A program made the translations under genes and the position numbers. Positions 1 to 6,204 of a stretch of 6,204 nt of DNA are shown here, one piece after another (the stretch's first letter is position 1; each line of letters opens with the position of its first letter). Source of the stretch: Alcaligenaceae bacterium (GTDB lineage Bacteria; Pseudomonadota; Gammaproteobacteria; Burkholderiales; Burkholderiaceae_B); contig JAAZDZ010000180.1 of the NCBI GenBank assembly GCA_012512545.1, positions 1-6,204 on the forward strand, in the 5' to 3' direction. The notes beneath the pieces are model-generated. The model searched no databases. It was not told the origin of the DNA and saw only the letters and a list, made by a program, of their open reading frames with translations.

Positions 1-442
1 CGCCGAAACCGGGGTTGACCGACATCAGCAATATGATGTCCAGTTTGTCCATCACGTAGTCCATCCACCCAAGAGGGGTGGCCGGGTTGAACACCAGGCC
101 GGCCTTGCAGCCATGATCGCGGATCAGGGCCAGCGTGCGATCGGGATGGCGCGACGCTTCGGGATGGAACGTGATGATATCGGCACCCGCTTTTGCGAAT
201 TGCGGGATAATGGCATCCACGGGTTCCACCATGAGGTGAACGTCTATCGGCGCCGTTGTATGCGGCCGGATGGCTTCACAGACCATAGGCCCTATCGTCA
301 GGTTGGGAACATAATGATTGTCCATTACATCGAAGTGGATCCAGTCGGCGCCTGCATCAACAACATTGCGGACTTCTTCGCCCAAACGGGCAAAATCGGC
401 GGAAAGCAGGCTGGGAGCAATACAGATGTCTGGTAGGGTCAT
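1..442 (-). CDS. rpe: Ribulose-phosphate 3-epimerase, N-terminal part (3' end outside window)
   Basis: Interconverts D-ribulose 5-phosphate and D-xylulose 5-phosphate in the cytosol (pentose phosphate pathway). Reading the minus strand from the ATG at 442-440 gives 147 codons with no stop, running off the left edge; the family is usually about 220-240 residues, so the last third or so is missing. The hallmark (beta/alpha)8-barrel motifs are visible: [16 protein letters not shown] (residues 8-23, with Ser11), [17 protein letters not shown] (36-52, with metal ligands His36 and Asp38), HLMVEP (69-74, metal ligand His69), GLVFNPATP, and MSVNPGFG at the window edge. The second catalytic Asp (around residue 177 in the family) lies outside the window. 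No upstream in-frame ATG, GTG or TTG was seen close by, and there is no strong Shine-Dalgarno before this ATG. The gene is divergent from mltA with a 22 bp gap. The family assignment is very secure. Confidence 0.96.
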   Translation of the reverse strand, partial: MTLPDICIAPSLLSADFARLGEEVRNVVDAGADWIHFDVMDNHYVPNLTIGPMVCEAIRPHTTAPIDVHLMVEPVDAIIPQFAKAGADIITFHPEASRHPDRTLALIRDHGCKAGLVFNPATPLGWMDYVMDKLDIILLMSVNPGFG

Positions 443-464
443 GGCTGAGGAACGATAAAAGGAA

Positions 465-1853
465 ATGGCGGCAACAATGAGTGTATTGCAGTTTGACTCC
501 AAGCCAGAGATCACGTTTCGTCATTTACGGCGAAGCCCATCACGAAAACAGCCCGGCGGATGGCTGCCGCGCGCATCCAGAAGCTTATTGCCGCTTAGCA
601 TCGCGGTTCTGCTGGCCGCGTGTTCTTCGGTGCCGCTCGATGAAACGGCCGAAGCTCCGGCGCCAGATATCGACATTCTTCAGCAGCCTTTAAGGGTTCC
701 GGCACTGGAAGCCATGCGTGACAGCGCGCCGCGCAAGCTTGAGGGCGGGTTTGTACCCGTCGGCTGGGGCGCCCTGCCTTCCTGGAATGACGACGATTTC
801 TCGCAGCTGTGGCCCGTACTGATCAACAATTGCAAAGGCTTGGTGCGCCCGACGGGCGGTTCCATGGTGCAGCAGGCCCGCGCCACGCCCCGGGCGTGGC
901 AGCCGGTTTGCGCGGCTGCGGCCCAGGCTCAGCCACAAGGCAGTGCCCAGGTGCGCGCCTTCATCGAACAGCACCTGCAGCCCTGGCGCCTGCTGGATGA
1001 TCAAGGCAAACACGCACGCAACACCGTTACCGGCTACTACGAGCCTTTGATTCATGGCGCCCGCAAGCGGGGCGGCGATTACCAATGGCCCTTGTATCAG
1101 CCGCCGCACGATCTTCTTACCATCGACCTGGGCAGTGTCTATCCCGACCTGGCCGGTAAGCGGGTGCGCGGCAAGCTCGACGGCAAGCGCGTGGTCCCTT
1201 ACGACACACGCGCCGAAATTGCTGCCTCGCCCGACCGGCAGCCCCCGGCGATTGTCTGGGCCAACGACCCTGTAGAAGCTTTTTTCCTGCAGATTCAGGG
1301 CTCGGGAAGGGTGCGGCTGCCTGATGGCCAGATGATCCGCCTGGCGTATGCCGATCACAACGGCCAGCCTTATGCTTCCATCGGGCGCTGGCTGGCCGAC
1401 CAGGGCGAACTCCCGCTGGCACAGACTTCCATGCAGAACATCAAAGCCTGGGCCCGGCGCAACCCGCAGCGGGTGCAGGAAATGCTCAACGTCAATCAGG
1501 CCATGGTGTTCTTCCGCGAAGAGTCCGTAGCGGGTGCTGAATCGGGAGCGGATTTCGGCCCCAAGGGCGCTTATGGCATTCCTTTGGCCAGCCAGCGGGC
1601 CATTGCGGTCGATACCCGTTACGTGCCGCTGGGCGCGCCCGTGTATCTTGCCACCACCATGCCCTCAAGCTCACAGCCTTTGAGGCGGCTGGTCTTCGCT
1701 CAAGACACCGGGGCTGCGATCAAGGGCGCGGCACGCGCCGACTTCTACTGGGGGTTCGGCGATGAGGCGGGCGCTCTGGCGGGCAGGATGAAACAGAATG
1801 GTGAAATGTGGGTCCTGTGGCCCAAACAGGCAGGAGCTCCTTCGGCACGATGA
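465..1853 (+). CDS. mltA: Membrane-bound lytic murein transglycosylase A (lipoprotein)
   Basis: Cleaves the MurNAc-GlcNAc bond of peptidoglycan to give 1,6-anhydro-MurNAc ends; as a lipoprotein it would sit on the periplasmic face of the outer membrane. The product is 462 residues from this start, longer than E. coli MltA (365). A basic N-region of about 40 residues is followed by [13 protein letters not shown], a lipobox with Cys53. The MltA domain follows: TGYYEP (189-194) and QIQGSGR (276-282). The C-terminal 3D domain has [20 protein letters not shown] with Asp414 and Asp426, then Asp433; Asp414 is the expected catalytic acid by family comparison. Start choice is uncertain. AGGA at 460-463 is only 1 nt from the ATG at 465 and 13 nt from the in-frame ATG at 477 (458 residues), neither of which is ideal. 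The stop TGA overlaps the next ATG (ATGA), suggesting translational coupling with the hydroxylase gene. Confidence 0.95.
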   Translation: MAATMSVLQFDSKPEITFRHLRRSPSRKQPGGWLPRASRSLLPLSIAVLLAACSSVPLDETAEAPAPDIDILQQPLRVPALEAMRDSAPRKLEGGFVPVGWGALPSWNDDDFSQLWPVLINNCKGLVRPTGGSMVQQARATPRAWQPVCAAAAQAQPQGSAQVRAFIEQHLQPWRLLDDQGKHARNTVTGYYEPLIHGARKRGGDYQWPLYQPPHDLLTIDLGSVYPDLAGKRVRGKLDGKRVVPYDTRAEIAASPDRQPPAIVWANDPVEAFFLQIQGSGRVRLPDGQMIRLAYADHNGQPYASIGRWLADQGELPLAQTSMQNIKAWARRNPQRVQEMLNVNQAMVFFREESVAGAESGADFGPKGAYGIPLASQRAIAVDTRYVPLGAPVYLATTMPSSSQPLRRLVFAQDTGAAIKGAARADFYWGFGDEAGALAGRMKQNGEMWVLWPKQAGAPSAR

Positions 1854-3019
1854 ATAAACAAGGCATTCTGGTATGTGGCAGCGGCATCGCTGGTCTGGCC
1901 ACGGCGCTGGGTCTGGCGCGCAAGGGTTTCAACGTTGAGTTGCTGGGGCCGCCCCCGCCGCGCCCGCCGCTGGGCGCAGACGATTACCATCCCCGCGTAT
2001 ATGCGATTTCCCAGTCCAGCCGTGACCTGCTTGAGTCCCTGGGCGTCTGGCAGATGATGGAAACCCGGCGGGTCACGCCAGTTGAAGCGATGGAAGTGCA
2101 TGGCGACGCGGCGGGCATGGTGATGTTGCATGCCTGGCAGGCGAGCCAGGAAGCCCTGGCCTGGATTGTCGAATCCGGCGAAATGGAGCGCGTTCTGCAG
2201 CAGGCCATCCAGGTTTACGGCCTGCGCTGGTGGCAGGAAAAATTCACCCACCTGGAAGGGCGGGTAGCGTGTACTGAAAATGGCCGCCGACTGCCCTTCG
2301 ATTTACTCGTAGGAGCCGATGGCGCGCGTTCGCCGGTGCGCAGCAGCGCGGGCATCTTTCATGACTCGCGCCCTTATGGCGACAGCGGAGTGGTGGCGCA
2401 TCTGGATGCGGAACTCCCCCACCAGAATATCGCAGTGCAATGGTGTACCGGCGATTCCATTCTGGCCCTGTTACCGATGCCGGACACTGCCAACGGGCAT
2501 CAGGTATCCATGGTCTGGTCCTTGCCTGAACACGCCGCCAACGAGCTCATGGCCATGGAGCCCGAGGCCCGCGCCGCTTTCCTGGAAACCAGGCTGGCGG
2601 CTGCGACCGGGGGGCGCATGGGCCGCCTGAAACTGCGCAGCAAACCCTTCGCCTTTACTCTGTTCCTGGAACGCAGCGGCATGGTGGGGCCAGGCATCGC
2701 CCTGGTCAGCGATGCCGCGCACCGGGTTCACCCATTGGCCGGCCAGGGCCTTAATCTTGGCCTGGGCGATGTGCAGGAACTGTTGCGTATTCTGGCGGAC
2801 AAAGAAAGTTATCGCAGCGTAGGCGATGAACGCGTGCTCAACCGTTATCGGCGTGCTCGCGCGCAGCCGATTCTGGCCATGAGCGTGGCGACCGATGGCC
2901 TGCACCGGTTGTTCGCTTCGCAGGCGGCGCCTGTGGTGGCCTTGCGCAATCTGGGCATGCAGGCGGTTGACCGTCTGCCCATGATAAAGCGGTTTCTTAT
3001 TGGCGGCGCTGCCGGTTAA
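1850..3019 (+). CDS. UbiH/UbiF/COQ6-family FAD-dependent hydroxylase (ubiquinone biosynthesis)
   Basis: Probable flavin monooxygenase that hydroxylates the polyprenyl-phenol ring during ubiquinone synthesis, using O2 and NAD(P)H at the inner membrane. The product is 389 residues, normal for the family. An N-terminal Rossmann motif is present, GSGIAGLATALGLARKGF from residue 10. RVYAIS lies near residues 48-53, and the DG motif GADGARSPVR spans 155-164. The Ubi hydroxylase signature HPLAGQGLNLGLGD spans 294-307. In the preceding GD motif the usual GDAAH reads SDAAH (Ser287, codon AGC), which is unusual. Which ring carbon (C1, C5 or C6) it attacks cannot be told from sequence, so UbiH, UbiF, UbiI and relatives all remain possible and no symbol is given. 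The ATG at 1850 is preferred over an in-frame ATG at 1808, because it gives the ATGA overlap with mltA, begins right before the Rossmann strand and has AGGAG at 1832-1836 (13 nt away, rather far). Confidence 0.9.
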   Translation: MNKQGILVCGSGIAGLATALGLARKGFNVELLGPPPPRPPLGADDYHPRVYAISQSSRDLLESLGVWQMMETRRVTPVEAMEVHGDAAGMVMLHAWQASQEALAWIVESGEMERVLQQAIQVYGLRWWQEKFTHLEGRVACTENGRRLPFDLLVGADGARSPVRSSAGIFHDSRPYGDSGVVAHLDAELPHQNIAVQWCTGDSILALLPMPDTANGHQVSMVWSLPEHAANELMAMEPEARAAFLETRLAAATGGRMGRLKLRSKPFAFTLFLERSGMVGPGIALVSDAAHRVHPLAGQGLNLGLGDVQELLRILADKESYRSVGDERVLNRYRRARAQPILAMSVATDGLHRLFASQAAPVVALRNLGMQAVDRLPMIKRFLIGGAAG

Positions 3020-3054
3020 CCCATAATGCGGGCTGACGCGTGTCGCCCGGCATC

Positions 3055-3059
3055 AGGAG
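3055..3059 (+). promoter_or_regulatory. Ribosome binding site of dsbC
   Basis: AGGAG lies 5 nt before the ATG at 3065. It decides the start of dsbC against the in-frame ATG at 3026, which has no such site and would put 13 extra residues before the signal peptide. Confidence 0.75.
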
Positions 3060-3064
3060 CATTC

Positions 3065-3850
3065 ATGTCGTTTCGCATCCGTTTTCGTGGCAGCCTGGTG
3101 GCCGTTGTGCTGAGCTGTCTGGCAGCCTTGCCCACCATCGCCGCCGCGCAGGATAAAGTCCTTTCCACCACGGGCAACGACCCGCAAGGTGCGGTGGTGA
3201 TCTCCACCGAGCAGGTCAGGCAGGGGTTTGAAGAGCGGTTTCCAGGTCTGGGCGTGAACGAAATCTCTGCCACGCCTTTTCCCGGGCTGTTTGAAATACG
3301 CATAGGCAGCGATCTGCTTTATGTGGATGGCGAAGTGAATTACGTTCTGCAGGGTTCGCTGATTGATGCCAGGTCGCGCCGCGATCTCACCGCTCAGCGT
3401 CTGGAAGCGCTGTCGAAGGTGGACTTCGCCGCGCTGCCTTTTGATGCTGCCATCAAACAGGTAAGGGGGGATGGCAGCCGCCAGATGGCCGTTTTCGAGG
3501 ACCCGAACTGCGGCTATTGCAAGCTGCTGCACAAGACTCTGGAAAAGGTGGATGACGTTACGATCTACACGTTTCTCTTTCCCATATTGTCCGAGGATTC
3601 CCATGTGCGTTCGCGCAACATCTGGTGCGCGGAAGACCGTGTTGCGGCGTGGCGCGGCTGGATGCTGGAAAACAGGCATCCCGCTGCCGCTGAATGCGAA
3701 ACGCCTGTCGAGGCCAACCTCGCTTTGGGGAAAAGCCTGATGGTCACAGGCACGCCCGCCATATTCTTCGCCGATGGTTCGCGCGTGAACGGCGCATTAC
3801 GCCTGGCGGATCTGGAAACGAAACTGACGGAAACGTCTCAGGGCCAGTAA
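3065..3850 (+). CDS. dsbC: Periplasmic thiol:disulfide interchange protein DsbC
   Basis: Periplasmic disulfide isomerase that reshuffles wrong disulfides in secreted proteins; in characterised systems it is kept reduced by DsbD. The product is 261 residues. A Sec signal peptide is clear: positive N-region (MSFRIRFRG), hydrophobic core, and probable cleavage after Ala28 (IAAA|QDK). An N-terminal dimerisation region follows (about 29-110, with the family-like stretch LLYVDGEVNYVLQGSLID). The thioredoxin-fold domain has DPNCGYCKLLH, with the active site Cys149-Gly-Tyr-Cys152, and TGTPAIFFADG with cis-Pro231. Cys188 and Cys211 are a candidate structural disulfide, as in E. coli DsbC. CGYC favours DsbC over DsbA (CPHC), and DsbG is less likely. 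It lies 45 bp after the hydroxylase gene on the same strand, probably in the same operon, and converges on mmsA. No key residue is missing. Confidence 0.94.
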   Translation: MSFRIRFRGSLVAVVLSCLAALPTIAAAQDKVLSTTGNDPQGAVVISTEQVRQGFEERFPGLGVNEISATPFPGLFEIRIGSDLLYVDGEVNYVLQGSLIDARSRRDLTAQRLEALSKVDFAALPFDAAIKQVRGDGSRQMAVFEDPNCGYCKLLHKTLEKVDDVTIYTFLFPILSEDSHVRSRNIWCAEDRVAAWRGWMLENRHPAAAECETPVEANLALGKSLMVTGTPAIFFADGSRVNGALRLADLETKLTETSQGQ

Positions 3851-3887
3851 AACTGCAGGTGGGCCAAGTTTGCTGGCTGCACCTGCA
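3848..3887 (-). terminator. Probable intrinsic terminator of mmsA
   Basis: An inverted repeat TGCAGGTG (3854-3861) / CACCTGCA (3880-3887) forms a perfect 8 bp stem. An inner GCCA/TGGC stem (3863-3866 with 3874-3877) sits above a small internal loop, with a 7 nt apical loop. Read on the minus strand the hairpin is followed by GTTTTA, a short U-run that overlaps the stop codon of dsbC. On the plus strand the hairpin is followed by a G-rich stretch without T-run, so it is probably not a good terminator for dsbC. The U-run is short, which lowers confidence. Confidence 0.55.
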
Positions 3888-3896
3888 AGGGTAGGG

Positions 3897-3916
3897 GGTT
3901 GGGCTCTTGCCCAGCC
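3897..3916. other. Second hairpin in the convergent gap
   Basis: GGTTGGGC (3897-3904) can pair with GCCCAGCC (3909-3916) over 8 positions, one a G-U wobble in the plus-strand RNA, with a TCTT loop. Neither side has a T-run, so it is not a classical intrinsic terminator. It lies just beyond the mmsA stop and could stabilise 3' ends or help a factor-dependent stop. Confidence 0.35.
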
Positions 3917-3922
3917 GAACGC

Positions 3923-5446
3923 TTACTGCGCCGTAGGCATCACGAACTCAGCGCCCTTGGCAATGCTGTCGGGCCAGCGCTGCATAATGCTTTTCTGGCG
4001 TGTATAGAAGCGTACACCTTCTTCGCCATACGCGTGCATGTCACCGAACAGGCTGGCTTTCCAGCCGCCGAAGCCGTGCCAGGCCATGGGTACGGGAATC
4101 GGCACGTTCACGCCCACCATGCCGACTTCAATCCGGCGGCCGAATTCGCGCGCTACGCCGCCGTCGCGGGTGAACAGGCTGACGCCGTTGGCGTACTGAT
4201 GCCGGTTGATCAGTTCAACCGCCTCCGCGAAGTTGGCTACGCGAACGCAGGACAAGACCGGGCCGAAGATTTCTTCCTTGTAAATGCTCATTTCAGGCGT
4301 GACGTTGTCGAACAGCGTGCCGCCCATCCAGAAGCCGCCTTCGCAGCCTGCTCCGGTGACGCTGGAATCGAAGTCGCGGCCATCCACCACCAGCGTAGCG
4401 CCTTCCTGTATGCCCTTTTCGATATACCCTGTGATGCGCTCGTGAGCCCCAGCGTGGACGATGGGGCCCATTTCGGCCTCAAGATTCATGCCATCCATGA
4501 CTTTGAGAGCCCGGGCGCGTTCGGCCAGAACCGGCACCAGGCGGTCGCCAACATCACCCACCAGCACCGCCACGGAAATTGCCATGCAGCGTTCGCCTGC
4601 TGAGCCATAGCCCGCGCCGATCAGGGCGTCGGCGACTTGCTCCAGGTCGGCGTCAGGCATGACAACCATATGGTTTTTGGCGCCCCCCAGGGCCTGCACG
4701 CGCTTGCCGTGGCGGGCGCCGGTTTCGTAGATGTAGTTGGCAATGGGGGTGGAGCCTACAAAAGACACGGCCTTGATATCCGGGTGATGCAGGATGGCAT
4801 CTACAGCTTCCTTGTCGCCCTGCACCACGCTGAATACGCCATCGGGCAGACCGGCCTGCTTGAGCAGATCGGCCAGCATCAGCGATGCGGACGGGTCGAT
4901 GGGGCTGGGTTTGAGAATAAAGCAGTTGCCAGCGGCGATGGCCAGCGGGAACATCCACATCGGCACCATGGCCGGGAAGTTGAAGGGCGTAATGCCGGCC
5001 ACCACGCCCAGGGGCTGGCGCAGCGTCCAGTTATCCATGCCAGTGGAAACCTGATCGGTGAAGTCGGATTTCAGCAGTTGCGGAATCCCGCAGGCAAATT
5101 CCACAATATCAATGCCGCGGGCCACTTCGCCCTGTGCATCTGTGAAAACCTTGCCGTGTTCCAGGGTGATGCAGCGAGCAAGCTCGTCTTTGTGCGTGTT
5201 CAGCAGTTCCAGGAAACGAAACATGACGCGCGCCCGGCGAATGGGGGGCGTGTCGGCCCAGGCGGGAAAGGCGGCTTTCGCGGCGTGCACGGCAGCATCC
5301 ACTTCGCCGGAACCGGCCAGGGCGACATGGCGGCTGACCTGGCCAGTAGCGGGGTTGTAGACGGGGCTGCTGCGCTGCGAGCTTCCTGCGTCGTTTTGTC
5401 CGGCAATCCAGTGGCCCAGGGTGGGGTGTTGTGCGGGGTTTCCCAT
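3923..5446 (-). CDS. mmsA: CoA-acylating methylmalonate-semialdehyde dehydrogenase
   Basis: NAD+- and CoA-dependent enzyme converting methylmalonate semialdehyde to propionyl-CoA and CO2, and malonate semialdehyde to acetyl-CoA, in the cytosol; it ends valine, beta-alanine or inositol breakdown. The product is 507 residues, close to the usual ~500. The ALDH fold shows [19 protein letters not shown] (from 151, Asn156), ILKPSP (Lys179), [15 protein letters not shown] (229-243), QALGGAKNH (251-259), AGERCMA with catalytic Cys287, and EEIFGPV (Glu392). GERCMA and GAKNH are typical of MmsA/IolA. The general-base Glu of hydrolytic ALDHs (LELGG) is replaced in QALGG, fitting thiolysis by CoA rather than hydrolysis. 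The start at 5446 has GGAGGA 4 nt upstream; the frame stays open to 5560, but that extension lacks family-like sequence. It stands alone: mmsB is not downstream. The LysR-type gene is divergent. Confidence 0.95.
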   Translation of the reverse strand: MGNPAQHPTLGHWIAGQNDAGSSQRSSPVYNPATGQVSRHVALAGSGEVDAAVHAAKAAFPAWADTPPIRRARVMFRFLELLNTHKDELARCITLEHGKVFTDAQGEVARGIDIVEFACGIPQLLKSDFTDQVSTGMDNWTLRQPLGVVAGITPFNFPAMVPMWMFPLAIAAGNCFILKPSPIDPSASLMLADLLKQAGLPDGVFSVVQGDKEAVDAILHHPDIKAVSFVGSTPIANYIYETGARHGKRVQALGGAKNHMVVMPDADLEQVADALIGAGYGSAGERCMAISVAVLVGDVGDRLVPVLAERARALKVMDGMNLEAEMGPIVHAGAHERITGYIEKGIQEGATLVVDGRDFDSSVTGAGCEGGFWMGGTLFDNVTPEMSIYKEEIFGPVLSCVRVANFAEAVELINRHQYANGVSLFTRDGGVAREFGRRIEVGMVGVNVPIPVPMAWHGFGGWKASLFGDMHAYGEEGVRFYTRQKSIMQRWPDSIAKGAEFVMPTAQ

Positions 5447-5450
5447 GCGT

Positions 5451-5456
5451 TCCTCC
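5451..5456 (-). promoter_or_regulatory. Ribosome binding site of mmsA
   Basis: On the minus strand GGAGGA lies 4 nt before the ATG at 5446-5444. This strong site supports that start over the open upstream extension to 5560. Confidence 0.75.
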
Positions 5457-5573
5457 AGTGGTTCAGATGTGTGCGCCCCCAAGCGTGCGCTGCATGGCTG
5501 AGGACGCTTTGAGGGAAAAATCTCTTCGCCATCCAGTCTATGGCAGGCGCAGGCTTGCATCTACGGGGTAGGA

Positions 5574-5592
5574 TTCAATACAGTGTTCAATA
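5574..5592. repeat. Direct repeat TTCAATA x2, candidate operator
   Basis: Two exact 7-bp copies start 12 bp apart in the AT-rich block of the divergent region. The spacing is near one helical turn, so both copies could face the same side of the DNA. The short length and AT-rich content mean chance is possible. Confidence 0.35.
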
Positions 5593-5614
5593 ATTTCTAC
5601 TAATAAATGGGTTT

Positions 5615-6204
5615 ATGCGTACAGGATCTGCGACGCCTTTTTCGGATATGCATCTGCTCACGGTGCTGGCAGAGACTCAGAGCTTTGTCCGCGCTGCCGA
5701 GCGCCTGGGTATTTCCCGCTCTTCAGCCAGCATGCGGATTGCTGCGCTGGAAAAGGCGGTTGGCCTCCCCCTGGTGCGGCGATCCACGCGGCGTGTGTCG
5801 CTTACGGAAGCAGGGCAGCAACTGGTGGACGACGTCGGCCCCGCCTTTGAGCGCATTGCTTCAAGCTTCCATGCCGTGCACGATCTGGCAGGGGCGCCAC
5901 GGGGCACTTTGCGTGTGACTGCCCCAGTGGCATTGGGGCGCCAGCACATCAGCCCCTCTCTGGGCACCTTTCTGCTGCGTTACCCGGAAGTGCGGCTGGA
6001 ACTTGAGCTGACAGACCGTCTGGTGAACCTGACCCACGAAGGGTTTGATCTGGCCATCCGGCATGCCCGGCATATCCCGGATAACTATGTGGTGTGGGAA
6101 CTCATGCGCAGCGAATCGCTGCTGGTGGCCAGTGATGCTTACCTGGATTGTCGCGGGCGGCCGCAGCACCCCACCGACCTGGCAGAGCACGATTGCGTGC
6201 TTTA
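5615..6204 (+). CDS. LysR-type transcriptional regulator, N-terminal part (3' end outside window)
   Basis: Probable DNA-binding regulator. From the ATG at 5615 the frame is open to the right edge: 196 codons plus 2 nt of an expected ~300. The N-terminal winged helix-turn-helix spans about residues 11-70 and shows the LysR pattern SFVRAAERLGISRSSAS (23-39), then ALEKAVGLPLVRRSTRRVSLTEAG (44-67). A linker helix follows, then the effector-binding domain starts near GTLRVTAP (97-104) and includes a family-typical EGFDLAIRHA. This form resembles the CrgA/AaeR-like branch of LysR proteins. No good Shine-Dalgarno is seen; an in-frame ATG at 5648 (residue 12) would cut into the start of the HTH domain, so 5615 is preferred. 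It is divergent from mmsA, a classic LysR layout, but the effector and target are not shown by the sequence. Confidence 0.92.
   Translation, partial: MRTGSATPFSDMHLLTVLAETQSFVRAAERLGISRSSASMRIAALEKAVGLPLVRRSTRRVSLTEAGQQLVDDVGPAFERIASSFHAVHDLAGAPRGTLRVTAPVALGRQHISPSLGTFLLRYPEVRLELELTDRLVNLTHEGFDLAIRHARHIPDNYVVWELMRSESLLVASDAYLDCRGRPQHPTDLAEHDCVL

Larger units (their letters stand above)
5447..5614. promoter_or_regulatory. Divergent mmsA/lysR control region
   Basis: This 168 bp gap separates two divergent starts and must hold both promoters. The part next to mmsA (about 5447-5570) is GC-rich, probably the mmsA leader. The part next to the regulator (about 5573-5614) is strikingly AT-rich. It contains the direct repeat TTCAATA at 5574-5580 and 5586-5592 (12 bp period), and ATTT-N8-AAAT at 5593-5608, which fits the T-N11-A form of LysR boxes. 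I could not pick convincing -35/-10 pairs for either gene. Regulation of mmsA by the neighbour is inferred from the arrangement. Confidence 0.5.

Noticed and set aside
113..436. Plus-strand frame of 107 codons over the rpe region
   Set aside because: It is antisense to the clear minus-strand Rpe sequence, and its translation matches no family I recognise.
690..1358. Minus-strand open frame of 222 codons inside mltA
   Set aside because: It is antisense to the MltA domain coding region, with no recognisable motif, and is best explained as a GC-driven shadow.
1808..1849. Earlier start for the Ubi hydroxylase
   Set aside because: It would add 14 residues before the Rossmann strand and overlap mltA by 46 bp; the ATG at 1850 gives the common ATGA overlap.
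4637..5512. Long plus-strand open frame (291 codons), and another at 3899-4603, opposite mmsA
   Set aside because: They are antisense to a clear mmsA gene with intact motifs. High GC makes such frames open by chance, and their translations show no recognisable family or RBS.
5447..5560. N-terminal extension of mmsA by 38 codons
   Set aside because: The extension is Cys/Arg-rich without family resemblance, and a strong GGAGGA precedes the ATG at 5446, giving the normal MmsA length.
5607..5918. 103-codon plus-strand frame starting just before the LysR gene
   Set aside because: It is out of frame with the LysR coding sequence, whose HTH and effector motifs are clear in the frame from 5615.
1..6204. 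Search for a novel defence, mobile or RNA-based system
   Set aside because: Nearly all bases are in known housekeeping or catabolic genes. I saw no array-like repeats, no transposase, no atypical codon stretch and no long unexplained gap.

Overview
The window reads as an ordinary chromosomal stretch of a GC-rich betaproteobacterium, most likely order Burkholderiales and possibly family Alcaligenaceae (Bordetella/Achromobacter-like). That placement is inferred from gene content, gene order and codon use, and no phylogenetic marker was tested. All six genes belong to well-known families. I see no IS element, CRISPR array, tRNA, rRNA, phage gene or toxin-antitoxin pair, and nothing that looks like an undescribed system.

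Left part (1-3850): the 5' part of rpe (pentose phosphate and Calvin-type epimerase) runs leftward out of the window. Only 22 bp separate its start from that of mltA, which runs rightward. mltA (membrane-bound lytic transglycosylase), a UbiH/UbiF/COQ6-type FAD hydroxylase and dsbC (periplasmic disulfide isomerase) follow head to tail. mltA and the hydroxylase overlap as ATGA, and 45 bp separate the hydroxylase from dsbC, so the three probably form one transcription unit. Its products act on peptidoglycan, the ubiquinone ring and periplasmic disulfides: all serve the envelope but do not form one pathway.

Middle (3851-3922): a short convergent gap holds two hairpins. The first, followed by a short T-run on the minus strand, is a plausible terminator for mmsA.

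Right part (3923-6204): mmsA (CoA-acylating methylmalonate/malonate-semialdehyde dehydrogenase) is on the minus strand. A LysR-type regulator is transcribed divergently from it and runs off the right end. The 168 bp between them contains an AT-rich block with a direct repeat and a T-N11-A motif just before the regulator start, the likely control region. The regulator may control mmsA, and hence the end of valine, beta-alanine or inositol breakdown, but this rests on arrangement only.
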